Assembly: GCF_027922325.1 (NCBI RefSeq)
Contig: NZ_BSFL01000002.1
Location: 186,001-250,000, forward strand
Reading direction: 5' to 3'
Length of the DNA: 64,000 nucleotides
Source: Methylopila turkensis
GTDB taxonomy: Bacteria > Pseudomonadota > Alphaproteobacteria > Rhizobiales > Methylopilaceae
The notes under the pieces are model-generated. The model ran no database searches. It was not told the origin of the DNA and saw nothing but the letters and a program-made list of their open reading frames with translations. This document shows, piece by piece, positions 19,964-28,094 of this stretch. The position numbers were made by a program, and so were the translations under genes. How positions within the stretch are numbered: position 1 is the first letter of the stretch; each line of letters begins with the position of its first letter.

Positions 19964-22768
19964 ATGTCCACTGTCCGTCAACGCCTGCGCGCCGCGCGCG
20001 ACGCCCGCGAGCTTTGCGACGCCAAGGCGCTCGCGGCCGATTTCGCGGCGATCGCCGCGAAACGGAAGGGCGACGGCCAGACGCGGCACAACGAGGTGGT
20101 GGCCCGGGTCAAGGAGGCGCTCGCGAGCGGGCGCGCCACCGCGCGCAAGTGGCTCGAGGAGGACGCCGCCGGCATGCTGTGCGCGCAGCGCCTGTCCGGC
20201 CTGATGGACGCGGTGCTGCGCGCGCTGTTCGCCCACGCGACCGAGGACCTTTATCCCCGCCAGAACCCCTCCTCCGGCGAGCGGCTCTGCGTCGCGGCCG
20301 TGGGCGGCTACGGGCGCGGGGCGATGGCGCCGGGCTCCGACGTCGACCTGCTGTTCCTGCTGCCCTACAAGCAAACCGCCTGGGGCGAGAGCGTGGTCGA
20401 GGCCATGCTCTACGTGCTGTGGGACGCCGGCCTCAAGGTCGGGCACGCCACGCGCTCGGTCGACGAATGCGTGCGGCTGTCGCGCGCCGACATGACGATC
20501 CGCACCGCGGTGCTCGAGGCCCGCTACCTCTGCGGCGACGAGGAGATCTTCGCCGAGAAGATGCGCCGCTTCGACGCCGAGGTGGTGGAGGGCACCGGCG
20601 CCGAGTTCGCCGCCGCCAAGCTCGCCGAGCGCGACGACCGGCTCGGCAAGTCCGGCGCCTCCCGCTACCTGGTGGAGCCGAACGTCAAGGAGGGCAAGGG
20701 CGGGCTGCGCGACCTCAACACGCTGTTCTGGATCGCGAAATACGTCTACCGCGTCCACGACGTGGAGGAGCTGGTCGGGATCGGCCTGTTCTCGGCGGCC
20801 GAGCTGAAGCTGTTCCACAAGTGCGAGGACTTCCTCTGGGCGGTGCGCTGCCACCTGCACTTCATCACGGGGCGGCCCGAGGATCGGCTGTCGTTCGACC
20901 TGCAGCGCGAGATCGCGATCGCGCTCGGCTACACCGAGCATCCCGGCCTGCGCGACGTCGAGCGCTTCATGAAGCACTACTTCCTCGTCGCGAAGGACGT
21001 GGGCGACCTGACCGCGATCCTCTGCTACGCGCTGGAGGAGCGCGAGGCCAAGCCCAAGGCCAGGCTCGACCGCTTCCTGACCCGGCTGAAGCCGCGCCGC
21101 AAGCCGAAGGCGCTCGGCGACTTCATCGTGGAGCACGAGCGGCTGAACGTGGCCGACGATCAGGCCTTCGCGCGCGATCCCGTCAACCTGATCCGCTTCT
21201 TCCAGCTCGCCGACGCCCACGGGCTCGCGCTGCACCCGGCGGCGGTCCGGCTCGTCACCCGCTCGCTCAAGCTGATCGACGGTGAACTGCGCGACGACGC
21301 CGAGGCCAACCGGCTGTTCCTGGAGATCCTGACGTCGCGGCGCTCGCCGGAGGTGACGCTCCGGCGGATGAACGAGGCCGGCGTGCTCGGCCGCTTCATC
21401 CCCGACTTCGGCAAGATCGTCGCGATGATGCAGTTCAACATGTACCACCACTACACGGTGGACGAGCACCTGCTGCGCTCGATCGGCATCCTGTCGGAGA
21501 TCGAGCGCGGCGAGGCCGGCGACCAGCATCCGCTGGCGAACGAGCTGATCGCGGTGGTGCGCGATCGCGTCGTGCTTCATGTGGCGCTGTTCCTGCACGA
21601 CATCGCCAAGGGGCGGCCGGAGGACCATTCCGTCGCCGGCGCGCGCATCGCCCGCAGGCTCTGCCCGCGGCTCGGCCTCAGCGCGGCGCAGACCGAGACG
21701 GTCGCCTGGCTGATCGAGCAGCACCTCACCATGTCGATCGTGGCGCAGTCGCGCGACCTGTCGGACCGGCGCACCATCGCCGACTTCGCCAAGATCGTGC
21801 AGAGCCCGGAGCGGCTGAAGCTGCTGCTGATCCTGACGATCTGCGACATCAAGGCGGTCGGGCCGGGCGTGTGGAACGGCTGGAAGGGCCAGCTGCTGCG
21901 CACGCTCTACTGGGAGACCGACAACGCGCTCACTGGCGGCCGCGAGATCGGCGACCGCAAGAGTCAGGTCGAGGAGGCGCGGCGGGAGCTCAGGGCCGCC
22001 CTGCCGGACTGGACCGACGAGGCCTTCGAGGCCTACGCCCAACGGCACTACCCGCCCTACTGGCTCAGGGTGGAGCCGCAGCGCGCCGTCGCCCACGCCC
22101 GCTTCCTGAAGGAGGCCTGCGTCGACGGCTGCAAGCTCGCGACCGAGGTGAAGACCGACGCCTTCCGCGGCGTGACCGAGCTGACCGTGCTCGCGCCCGA
22201 TCATCCGCGCCTGCTGTCGATCATCGCCGGCGCCTGCGCGGCCGGCGGCGCGAACATCATGGACGCGCACATCCACACCACCACCGACGGCTTCGCGCTC
22301 GATTCGATCTTCATCGGCCGCGCCTTCCCGCAGGACGAGGACGAACTGCGCCGCGCCCGCCGCATCGCCGAAAGCGTGGAGCGGGCGCTGACCGGCGACA
22401 TCTGGCTGTTCGACATCGTCGAGCAGAAGGTGAAGGGCCATAAGGGGCGCCCGCGCGCCTTCCAGGTGACCCCCGAGGTCAACGTCACCAACGCATGGTC
22501 CGACCGGCACACGGTGATCGAGGCGGTCGGGCTCGACCGGCCCGGCCTGCTCTACGAGCTCACCACCGCGATCTCGAAGCTCAACCTCAACATCGTCTCG
22601 GCCCATGTGGCGACCTTCGGCGAGCGCGCGGTCGACGTGTTCTACGTCACCGACCTCACCGGCGCGAAGGTGAGCTCGACCGCCCGGCAGAACACCATCC
22701 GCCGCCACATGACGGCCGCGCTCGAAGCCGGCGACAGGGACCGCCACAAGGCGAAGGAACGCGCCTGA
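19964..22768 (+). CDS. glnD: Bifunctional [protein-PII] uridylyltransferase / uridylyl-removing enzyme
   Basis: GlnD senses glutamine and controls PII proteins by adding or removing UMP, so it sits at the top of the nitrogen-regulation cascade. The 934-residue product has an N-terminal nucleotidyltransferase with GGYGRGAMAPGSDVDLLFL, a PII-UTase linker, and an HD phosphohydrolase domain (HHYTVDEH, VALFLHDIAKG). Two C-terminal ACT domains follow: VTELTVLAPDHPRLLSII and TVIEAVGLDRPGLLYEL. MSTVRQRLRAARDARE was chosen as start because upstream codons in the same frame look non-coding. It would influence the urea and guanidine uptake genes further along through NtrB/NtrC, by known regulatory logic. 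Confidence 0.97.
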   Translation: MSTVRQRLRAARDARELCDAKALAADFAAIAAKRKGDGQTRHNEVVARVKEALASGRATARKWLEEDAAGMLCAQRLSGLMDAVLRALFAHATEDLYPRQNPSSGERLCVAAVGGYGRGAMAPGSDVDLLFLLPYKQTAWGESVVEAMLYVLWDAGLKVGHATRSVDECVRLSRADMTIRTAVLEARYLCGDEEIFAEKMRRFDAEVVEGTGAEFAAAKLAERDDRLGKSGASRYLVEPNVKEGKGGLRDLNTLFWIAKYVYRVHDVEELVGIGLFSAAELKLFHKCEDFLWAVRCHLHFITGRPEDRLSFDLQREIAIALGYTEHPGLRDVERFMKHYFLVAKDVGDLTAILCYALEEREAKPKARLDRFLTRLKPRRKPKALGDFIVEHERLNVADDQAFARDPVNLIRFFQLADAHGLALHPAAVRLVTRSLKLIDGELRDDAEANRLFLEILTSRRSPEVTLRRMNEAGVLGRFIPDFGKIVAMMQFNMYHHYTVDEHLLRSIGILSEIERGEAGDQHPLANELIAVVRDRVVLHVALFLHDIAKGRPEDHSVAGARIARRLCPRLGLSAAQTETVAWLIEQHLTMSIVAQSRDLSDRRTIADFAKIVQSPERLKLLLILTICDIKAVGPGVWNGWKGQLLRTLYWETDNALTGGREIGDRKSQVEEARRELRAALPDWTDEAFEAYAQRHYPPYWLRVEPQRAVAHARFLKEACVDGCKLATEVKTDAFRGVTELTVLAPDHPRLLSIIAGACAAGGANIMDAHIHTTTDGFALDSIFIGRAFPQDEDELRRARRIAESVERALTGDIWLFDIVEQKVKGHKGRPRAFQVTPEVNVTNAWSDRHTVIEAVGLDRPGLLYELTTAISKLNLNIVSAHVATFGERAVDVFYVTDLTGAKVSSTARQNTIRRHMTAALEAGDRDRHKAKERA

Positions 22769-22812
22769 AACTCCGCCGCGTCCGGGCCGCCGGTCCAGGC
22801 CGGCGCGTCCCC

Positions 22813-22904
22813 GCCGTCATGCCCGCGCCTTCGCGGGCATCCACGACTTGAGCGTCGCGCGCTACGTCAAAGTCGTGGATGCCCGGCTACGCCGGGCATG
22901 ACGC
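22813..22904. repeat. REP-like long palindrome after glnD
   Basis: The left part, GCCGTCATGCCCGCG with an inner ccttcgcggg hairpin then catccacgactt, mirrors the right part, aagtcgtggatgcccg with gctacgccgggcatgac. It forms a cruciform-like element of about 90 bp. It is the best-formed of four related elements in the window and closely resembles 62194-62285 in layout. Confidence 0.75.
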
Positions 22905-23066
22905 GAGATCAAATGTCCCGACACGCTCTTGGGCTTTCCCCCTCAGCCGCCCGTCCGCGCATGACAGCCTCCGCGCCGACGCGTGTCTTGGCCCCGACGA
23001 AATGCTAAGGTGCGCCCGAAGCGCCGCCGTAAGCGGCGCAAATCCCTGACGCGAGCGCGCAGCCCC

Positions 23067-24125
23067 TTGTCCGCACCCGACCAGAACCTCGTCGCCTCCG
23101 CCCACAAGCTCTGCGCCGACCTCGCGGCCGCGCGGCCTGCGGTCTACTGGACCGACCTGATCCTGACCGCCGCCGTCGCCTACGCCAGCTTCGCCGGCGT
23201 CGTGCTGGCGCCCGGCCTCGGCCTCAAGGCGGCGTTCTTCGTCGTCGCCACCCTCGCCTTCTACCGCGGCGTCAGCTTCATCCACGAGGTCAGCCACCTC
23301 AGGCCGCAGGACGTGCCGGGCTTCCGCGCCGGCTACGACGCGCTAATCGGCGTGCCGTTCCTGACGCCCTCGCTGATGTACGAGGGCGTGCACAACCAGC
23401 ACCACGCCAAGTCGCGCTACGGCACGAAGCTCGATCCGGAGTACCTGCCGCTCGCGAACGGCGCGCTGGCGCAGGTCGCCGTGTTCCTGGCCGTCTCGGC
23501 GCTGGCGCCGCTCGGCCTGCTGATCCGTTTCGCCGTGCTCGCGCCGCTGTCCTGGATCTCGCCGAAGCTCCGGACCTTCGTGATCGAGCGCTGCTCGGCG
23601 CTCGCGATCAACCCAGAGTTCAAGCGCGACATGCCCGCGGGCGATCAGGCCCGCCGCTTCCGCCTGCTGGAGACGCTCTGCGCGGTCTGGGCGCTCGCCT
23701 TCCTGGGGCTCACCGCCGTGGGCGTGATCGCGCTGCCCGTGTTCGTCACCGCGCTCGCGCTCGGTTCGGCGGTCGCGGTGGTCAACCAGTTCCGCACCCT
23801 CGTCGCCCATCACTGGGAGAACGAGCACGGCTCCGAGATGACCGCGACCGAGCAGTTCCTCGATAGCGTGAACGTGCCGCCGCCGGCGACCCTGCCGATG
23901 CTGTGGGCGCCGGTCGGCCTGCGCTACCACGGCCTACACCACCTGCTGCCGCGCCTGCCCTACCACGCGCTCGGCGCGGCCCACGCCCGCCTCTGCGCGA
24001 CGCTGCCGCCCGACAGCCCCTATCACAAGGGCAGCCACCGCGGCTTCTGGCACGTCACCGGCCGCCTGCTCGGCGCGATCCGCTCGCGGAAGAACGCAGT
24101 CGCGGAGGTGGTTCCGGGAGAGTAA
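23067..24125 (+). CDS. Fatty acid desaturase-family membrane protein
   Basis: This is a membrane di-iron desaturase-like enzyme of about 352 residues. It has the three histidine boxes HEVSH, HNQHH and HGLHH and several hydrophobic segments between them (for example DLILTAAVAYASFAGVVLAPGL). The substrate is not clear; relatives act on acyl lipids or carotenoid-like compounds. The TTG at 23067 (LSAPDQNL) is my preferred start. A longer frame from GTG 22983 adds an Arg/Lys-rich stretch overlying a perfect hairpin (23021-23039, GCGCCGC/GCGGCGC), which looks like leader. The last 16 codons recur at 25368. Confidence 0.8.
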   Translation: MSAPDQNLVASAHKLCADLAAARPAVYWTDLILTAAVAYASFAGVVLAPGLGLKAAFFVVATLAFYRGVSFIHEVSHLRPQDVPGFRAGYDALIGVPFLTPSLMYEGVHNQHHAKSRYGTKLDPEYLPLANGALAQVAVFLAVSALAPLGLLIRFAVLAPLSWISPKLRTFVIERCSALAINPEFKRDMPAGDQARRFRLLETLCAVWALAFLGLTAVGVIALPVFVTALALGSAVAVVNQFRTLVAHHWENEHGSEMTATEQFLDSVNVPPPATLPMLWAPVGLRYHGLHHLLPRLPYHALGAAHARLCATLPPDSPYHKGSHRGFWHVTGRLLGAIRSRKNAVAEVVPGE

Positions 24126-24141
24126 GGCGCGCCGTGGCCTG

Positions 24142-24561
24142 TCACACCCGCACGCGTTGCAGGATCTCGTAATAGGCGTTCAGGTCCAGCCATTCGATTC
24201 CTGAGACGACCTTCCCGTCCTTGATCGTCATGATGTACATGTAGCCGTTCCTGTAGGGCTCGCCGTCGATGGCCCGGCTCGAACTGTCGATCTGCGCGAA
24301 CACCTTGTCCCCGTCGGCCCAGACGCCGCGGGTCGTGATCTTCAGCGGTTCCGCGAAGCGCGCGAAGAGCGCCTCCTCGGCGTTGTCGAAGAGATCCTTC
24401 AGGCCATGATAGGTGCGCGCGACCGGACCATGTCCGGCGATCGTCCATTCAACGTCGGGCGCAAACGTCGTTTCGAAGAACCGCGTGAAATCCTGCGACG
24501 CGTCGTTCAGCGCTTCGGTCACGAGGCGGCGGTTCGCGTTTTCCTGTTCTGAGTAAGCCAT
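24142..24561 (-). CDS. NTF2-fold (SnoaL-like) protein
   Basis: The 139-residue protein matches the NTF2/SnoaL pattern. It has an N-terminal helical half (NRRLVTEALNDASQDFTRFFETTFAPDVEWTIAGHGPVA) and a curved beta-sheet half ending GKVVSGIEWLDLNAYYEILQRV. The family includes small isomerases, hydrolases and non-catalytic proteins, so no reaction can be assigned. It is divergent from the TetR gene across a 138-base region with repeated operator-like sites. That makes it the likely target of that regulator. Confidence 0.75.
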   Translation of the reverse strand: MAYSEQENANRRLVTEALNDASQDFTRFFETTFAPDVEWTIAGHGPVARTYHGLKDLFDNAEEALFARFAEPLKITTRGVWADGDKVFAQIDSSSRAIDGEPYRNGYMYIMTIKDGKVVSGIEWLDLNAYYEILQRVRV

Positions 24562-24615
24562 ATCGAGTTCCTTTGGAGTTGGAATCGAACGACCTTGACC
24601 GGCGGCGGGCGCCGG

Positions 24616-24661
24616 CTAAACTGATCGTTCCAGAATTAGAGCTATACCGATCGTTCCAAAA
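24616..24661. promoter_or_regulatory. Tandem operator-like repeats before the TetR gene
   Basis: Two 20-base copies, ctaaactgatcgttccagaa (24616-24635) and ctataccgatcgttccaaaa (24642-24661), agree at 17 positions and lie 26 bases apart. The core GATCGTTCCA is invariant and centres on GATC with partial dyad symmetry. The position between a divergent TetR gene and its neighbour fits autoregulation plus repression of the NTF2-fold gene. Confidence 0.55.
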
Positions 24662-24699
24662 GTCAACCGGGATGATGGCGGGGCGGCGGGCGTGTGGTC

Positions 24700-25338
24700 A
24701 TGAGCGAACGCGATGCGACGCCGGCGACGACGGGAGGCTCAGCGGCGCGGGGGCGGCCGCGTCAGTTCGACAGCGACGCCGCCTTGGCGGCGGCGATGCG
24801 CGTGTTCTGGCGCCACGGATATGCGGGAGCGAGCGTCGGCACGTTGATCGAAGCGATGGGGATCAGCCGCGCCACGCTGTACGCGTCCTTCGGCGACAAG
24901 GAGAACCTGTTCCGGAAGGTCATGGATCTCTATGAGCGGGAAAAGACCGCTTACATGCTCGAGGCGCTGGACCAGCCCGATGCGCATGGCGTCGCCGAAC
25001 ATCTGCTTCACGGCACGATCGCCCTTCAAACCGGCACGGCGGATCCCAAGGGCAGCATGGGCATCGTCCACTCGCTCAGCCATGCGCCTGGTGACGAAAG
25101 CATCCGCGAATTCGTCACCGAGCGTGGCCGCTACTGGCGCGACAGGCTGATCGCGCGCATCGAGCAGGCGGCCCGCGATGGCGACTTTCCGCCCTCCTAC
25201 GAACCGCGCAGTCTGGCGCTGACCCTCAAGGCCGCGACGGACGGCCTGCTGGTCGCCGCCGGCAGCGGGGCGAGCGAAAGCGAGCTGCGGGCGATCGCCG
25301 AGACATTTTTGGACATGTGGCCCGGCCGGCGGGCGTAA
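24700..25338 (+). CDS. TetR/AcrR-family transcriptional regulator
   Basis: The 212-residue protein has a TetR N-terminal helix-turn-helix: RPRQFDSDAALAAAMRVFWRHGYAGASVGTLIEAMGISRATLYASFGDKENLF, about residues 20-70. A ligand-binding helical domain follows. The start MSERDATPA is preceded two codons upstream by an alternative GTG. The TLYASFGDKENLF segment is typical of the subgroup controlling small efflux or detoxification units. The direct repeats just upstream are likely operators, and the divergent NTF2-fold gene is the likely target. The inducer is unknown. Confidence 0.85.
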   Translation: MSERDATPATTGGSAARGRPRQFDSDAALAAAMRVFWRHGYAGASVGTLIEAMGISRATLYASFGDKENLFRKVMDLYEREKTAYMLEALDQPDAHGVAEHLLHGTIALQTGTADPKGSMGIVHSLSHAPGDESIREFVTERGRYWRDRLIARIEQAARDGDFPPSYEPRSLALTLKAATDGLLVAAGSGASESELRAIAETFLDMWPGRRA

Positions 25339-25367
25339 GCGATCGCAGGCCTGACGGCGAGGGCCAA

Positions 25368-25415
25368 CTCCGGTCGCGGGAGAACGCGGTTGCGGAGGTG
25401 GTTCCGGGGGAGTGA
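25368..25415 (+). pseudogene. Duplicate of the last 16 codons of the desaturase gene
   Basis: This 48-base stretch matches 24078-24125, the desaturase 3' end including its stop codon, at 41 of 48 positions. It translates as LRSRENAVAEVVPGE-stop against IRSRKNAVAEVVPGE-stop. Four of the seven differences are silent third-base changes and one swaps TAA for TGA. So the copy was under coding constraint or came from a diverged homologue. The rest of the gene is absent. The NTF2-fold and TetR genes lie between the two copies. Confidence 0.7.
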
Positions 25416-25780
25416 CCGCGGCCCGACCGCCTCACGCCATGGCCGCCGGGTCGCCTCTCCCGTCGCGTAGCGTCTCTTTGACGATCGAATGCGGGCCTCA
25501 AATGCTGGATGATCGGCGTCTATCGGCACTGCGGCGAGGCGCTGTCACAGCAACGACGGTATGCGCCGCGCGGAAACGCTTAAGGCGATCAGCCAAGCGC
25601 GTCTAATGTCAGAGTTTGGCGTGGCCGGGAAAACCCCGTCAGAAATTCCGGCCCTCTTTTCTCTTGGTAAAGCGAGAAACCCCACGTTCTAGCCAGAACT
25701 TTTCCAATCTCGGATTCTCGGCGAGAGTTGGGCATGCTCTTCAACACGTCGTCTTGGTTCTGGTCGCCTGCGAGGCTGAT
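25416..25780. other. Intergenic stretch before a low-GC orphan gene
   Basis: I see no gene here. Base composition falls visibly towards the low-GC gene that starts at 25781. Short open frames (for example from 25412 or 25616) have no recognisable protein character. No tRNA or integrase that would mark an island end was found. Confidence 0.5.
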
Positions 25781-26731
25781 ATGACAGAAAAACCCTCTGG
25801 TGGCGGTGGGTACTACGCGGTGAACACAAATGACGGCCGGACGACGACTTATTTTAACGGTGCCCTTATCCAAAGCTATTCGCAGGAAACTCAATCATTA
25901 ACTACGTTTCGTCCTGTCAAACCGACCGATCCATCGAAGCTCATCGGGCCGAAATTAAAAGTCGAACGCGCCAAGCGTCACATTGCGGAATTAGCAAACC
26001 TAGCAGCCGACTTCGCTACTCGAAACGCTTATGAACTCACTCACGACATTGATCCGCAGACTGGTGAGAATGTCTTTCGCATGCTGGTCCACGAACCGAT
26101 CCCACGGGATGTGAGTTCCATTGCCGGGGATGCGGTTCATAACTTGCGAACAGCTCTCGACTATCTTGTGTGTGATCTAGTCCGCGCGAATGGAAAGACG
26201 CCCCACCAGAATGGGGGATTCCCTATAGAGGCCAGAGCTAAGCGATCGAAGCCCGGAACTATCTCGAAAATACAGGGTGTTAGAGCATCAGCTGAGAAAC
26301 TTATCCTCCGGATAAAAGCTTGCGAAGGAATAAACGCTGCACTTTTCAGGCTTAATATTCTCGATGTATTCGACAAGCACAATGGCATTGTAGCCGTGGC
26401 CGCGGCCACTGTTCAACTGAGCGCTAGGGTCGAAGTCCCCGGCGTGTTCATCGGGCCGAACGGAACCTTCTGCATCGGCGGCGGCTTAGCATCGCTCATG
26501 ATCGACGCCGGAACACCCACTCAGTTTCGCAAAATCTGCCCGCTTGAAAACGATGTTGAAATTCACCGATCTCCGGGAGAATTCCGCGAGGAAATTCAGG
26601 CATCTATCGCCATATCGTTTGGAAAAACCAGCATTATAGACATCGAAGGCGAGCCAATTATCGAAACACTAGAACTCGTCACGAACATCGTGGAGAGAAT
26701 TATTGGCATGTTCGAGCGCAGGGCGTTCTAG
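25781..26731 (+). CDS. Hypothetical protein on low-GC, probably acquired DNA
   Basis: I do not recognise a named domain. The 316-residue product starts at MTEKPSGGGGYY with a 'gaggctgat' ribosome-binding site just upstream; the same frame is open back to 25616. A helical segment VERAKRHIAELANLAADFA is followed by SIAGDAVHNLRTALDYLVCDLV. The AG-x-x-x-HNLR-x-ALD-x-L pattern recurs in orphan proteins of bacterial accessory regions. The C-terminal half is beta-rich and no signal peptide is seen. Codons rich in A/T at third positions contrast sharply with all neighbours and point to horizontal transfer. Confidence 0.65.
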   Translation: MTEKPSGGGGYYAVNTNDGRTTTYFNGALIQSYSQETQSLTTFRPVKPTDPSKLIGPKLKVERAKRHIAELANLAADFATRNAYELTHDIDPQTGENVFRMLVHEPIPRDVSSIAGDAVHNLRTALDYLVCDLVRANGKTPHQNGGFPIEARAKRSKPGTISKIQGVRASAEKLILRIKACEGINAALFRLNILDVFDKHNGIVAVAAATVQLSARVEVPGVFIGPNGTFCIGGGLASLMIDAGTPTQFRKICPLENDVEIHRSPGEFREEIQASIAISFGKTSIIDIEGEPIIETLELVTNIVERIIGMFERRAF

Positions 26732-27417
26732 CTCTGGCCTTTTCGATCGTCACCGCCTCCCTCGCATTTAAACGATTCGATCTTAGACAAACAATTGGCG
26801 AAATCGCCTTCTCGCTTACTTTTAAGGAATATAATCCTTGACATTCGCCCCCTCCTCAGCCACGCTTTCCCCGCCTCCTCCCAACCATGGAGGCGTCGGC
26901 GGGCCGTCCGCCGGCGCGGGAGGAGGGCGGAGCCTGCGCCAGGGGGGACCGGCTTCCCTGTCCCGGGAACCTGTTCGAGGGACGGATCGCGAATGGCCCG
27001 TCGGCAACACGTCAAACCCCCGGCACTACGACCGGGGCGTGGCCAGAGCGTCTCGACTTGCCGAAAACCGTGCGCGGGGCGCCGCAGCGTCCCTCACTCA
27101 ACCCAAAGCATCGACGTTGCGGCGTTCCCGCGCCTCCATCCGTCCGATCCCAAGCCCGTCCCGACCACAAGCCCCGCCCGACACGCTTCCGCCCCCGCGG
27201 AACGCTTCCCTGCGACCGGAGGCGGGTCGGGCGACCACGCGATCATGCCGCATCAGGGAACGGATTTGTCGGCGCCACGCGCAGGGGGCATGACGGCCGG
27301 ACTTGGGACATGTCGGAAACCGTCGCCCCGGCCGCACGGCGCGAACCGTTCGCGGAAAAGCCCCGCGGCGAAGGTGGCGCCGCAGAAGTCATGGAGCCGC
27401 GGTGCGCTCCGAAAACC
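26732..27417. other. 686-base stretch with no credible gene
   Basis: The first 100 bases are AT-rich and hold a TTGACA-like element at about 26837. The rest is very GC-rich with short hairpins, such as CGGCGG/CCGCCG and a perfect CCCCGG/CCGGGG stem near 27018-27040. Open frames of 150-270 codons run through it on both strands, but their products are Arg/Pro-rich and shadow-like. A structured RNA is possible; I could not match it to tmRNA, RNase P RNA, SRP RNA or 6S RNA. Confidence 0.4.
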
Positions 27418-27639
27418 TCAATCGTCGTCGGCGTTTATGGCGCCCAGTTCGCCATGCGCCTGATCGTCCGCAAGCGCGCGGTCGATCGCCTCGATCGCGT
27501 TCTGGATCTGCGTGAGCCGTTCCGCGTTCGAAGCCGTCGCGCCCGACCGCCCGGCTTTCGCGCACCGTCGGACATGGCGCACGCGTTGCTCGACGAGCGT
27601 GGCGCGGAACCCGGCGAGATCCTGGCTGGCCGTGCTCAT
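27418..27639 (-). CDS. Small hypothetical protein (73 aa), second gene of a tiny pair
   Basis: The predicted product, MSTASQDLAGFRATLVEQRVRH ... ending GAINADDD, is a hydrophilic, helical, Ala/Arg-rich protein. It has a QIQNAIEAIDRALADDQ stretch of coiled-coil character. Its ATG overlaps the stop of the 85-residue upstream gene (ATGA, 27636-27639). This is the main argument that both are real. I do not recognise the family. Confidence 0.5.
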   Translation of the reverse strand: MSTASQDLAGFRATLVEQRVRHVRRCAKAGRSGATASNAERLTQIQNAIEAIDRALADDQAHGELGAINADDD

Positions 27640-27893
27640 GACGCGACCGGGGCCGCAAGGCGCAGGGCGTTCGCCTGCACCACGCCGCGGTAGTCGTCGA
27701 TCATCCGGTCGAACGATCCGCCGGCGAGCAGCGCCGGACCGCAACGAAACGCCGACGCCGTCTTTTCGGACATCATCAGCTGAATCTCTTCGCCGACCTC
27801 GGCGCCGCCACGGGCGACCATCGCCATCCGCAGGCCGATCACCTGCTGGCATTCGATCGTCAGCATCGCGAGTTTCCACATTGTCTCGAACAT
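27636..27893 (-). CDS. Small hypothetical protein (85 aa), phasin-like character
   Basis: The product begins MFETMWKLAMLTIECQQVIGLRMAMVARGG and continues with AEVGEEIQLMMSEKTASAF. This pattern is common in short rhizobial proteins with weak resemblance to phasin-type helices: an amphipathic N-terminal helix, then a basic/acidic helix with SEK. No signal peptide or membrane segment is evident. It overlaps the next small gene by ATGA. A role in polyhydroxyalkanoate granules would be speculation. Confidence 0.6.
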   Translation of the reverse strand: MFETMWKLAMLTIECQQVIGLRMAMVARGGAEVGEEIQLMMSEKTASAFRCGPALLAGGSFDRMIDDYRGVVQANALRLAAPVAS

Positions 27894-28094
27894 CAGGCGG
27901 CGTCTCCGGTGCGCGGCGCGACCACTCACGCCGCCTTGACCAACGGTATCCAGGCGCCGTCGTTCCATGTCCTGCGGTCGGGGCGGACGCGCCCCGGCGG
28001 CGGGCGTCGGCGCCACGACCGTCGCGGCGCGGAACGAACCGCCGCGCGCCTTGGTTCTGACCGAGCCCCCGCCAACCGCACCGGAGCGCCGCGC

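Noticed and set aside
24142..24561. Limonene-1,2-epoxide hydrolase or ketosteroid isomerase annotation for the NTF2-fold protein
   Set aside because: The fold is clear but I cannot identify the catalytic residues of either enzyme.
26732..27417. Candidate tmRNA, RNase P RNA, SRP RNA or 6S RNA
   Set aside because: I could not find the conserved core of any of these in the stretch, so it is described only as unexplained.
26887..27693. A 268-codon plus-strand frame through the unexplained GC-rich stretch
   Set aside because: Arg/Pro-rich, no start signal, no domain, and it overlaps the two small minus-strand genes.
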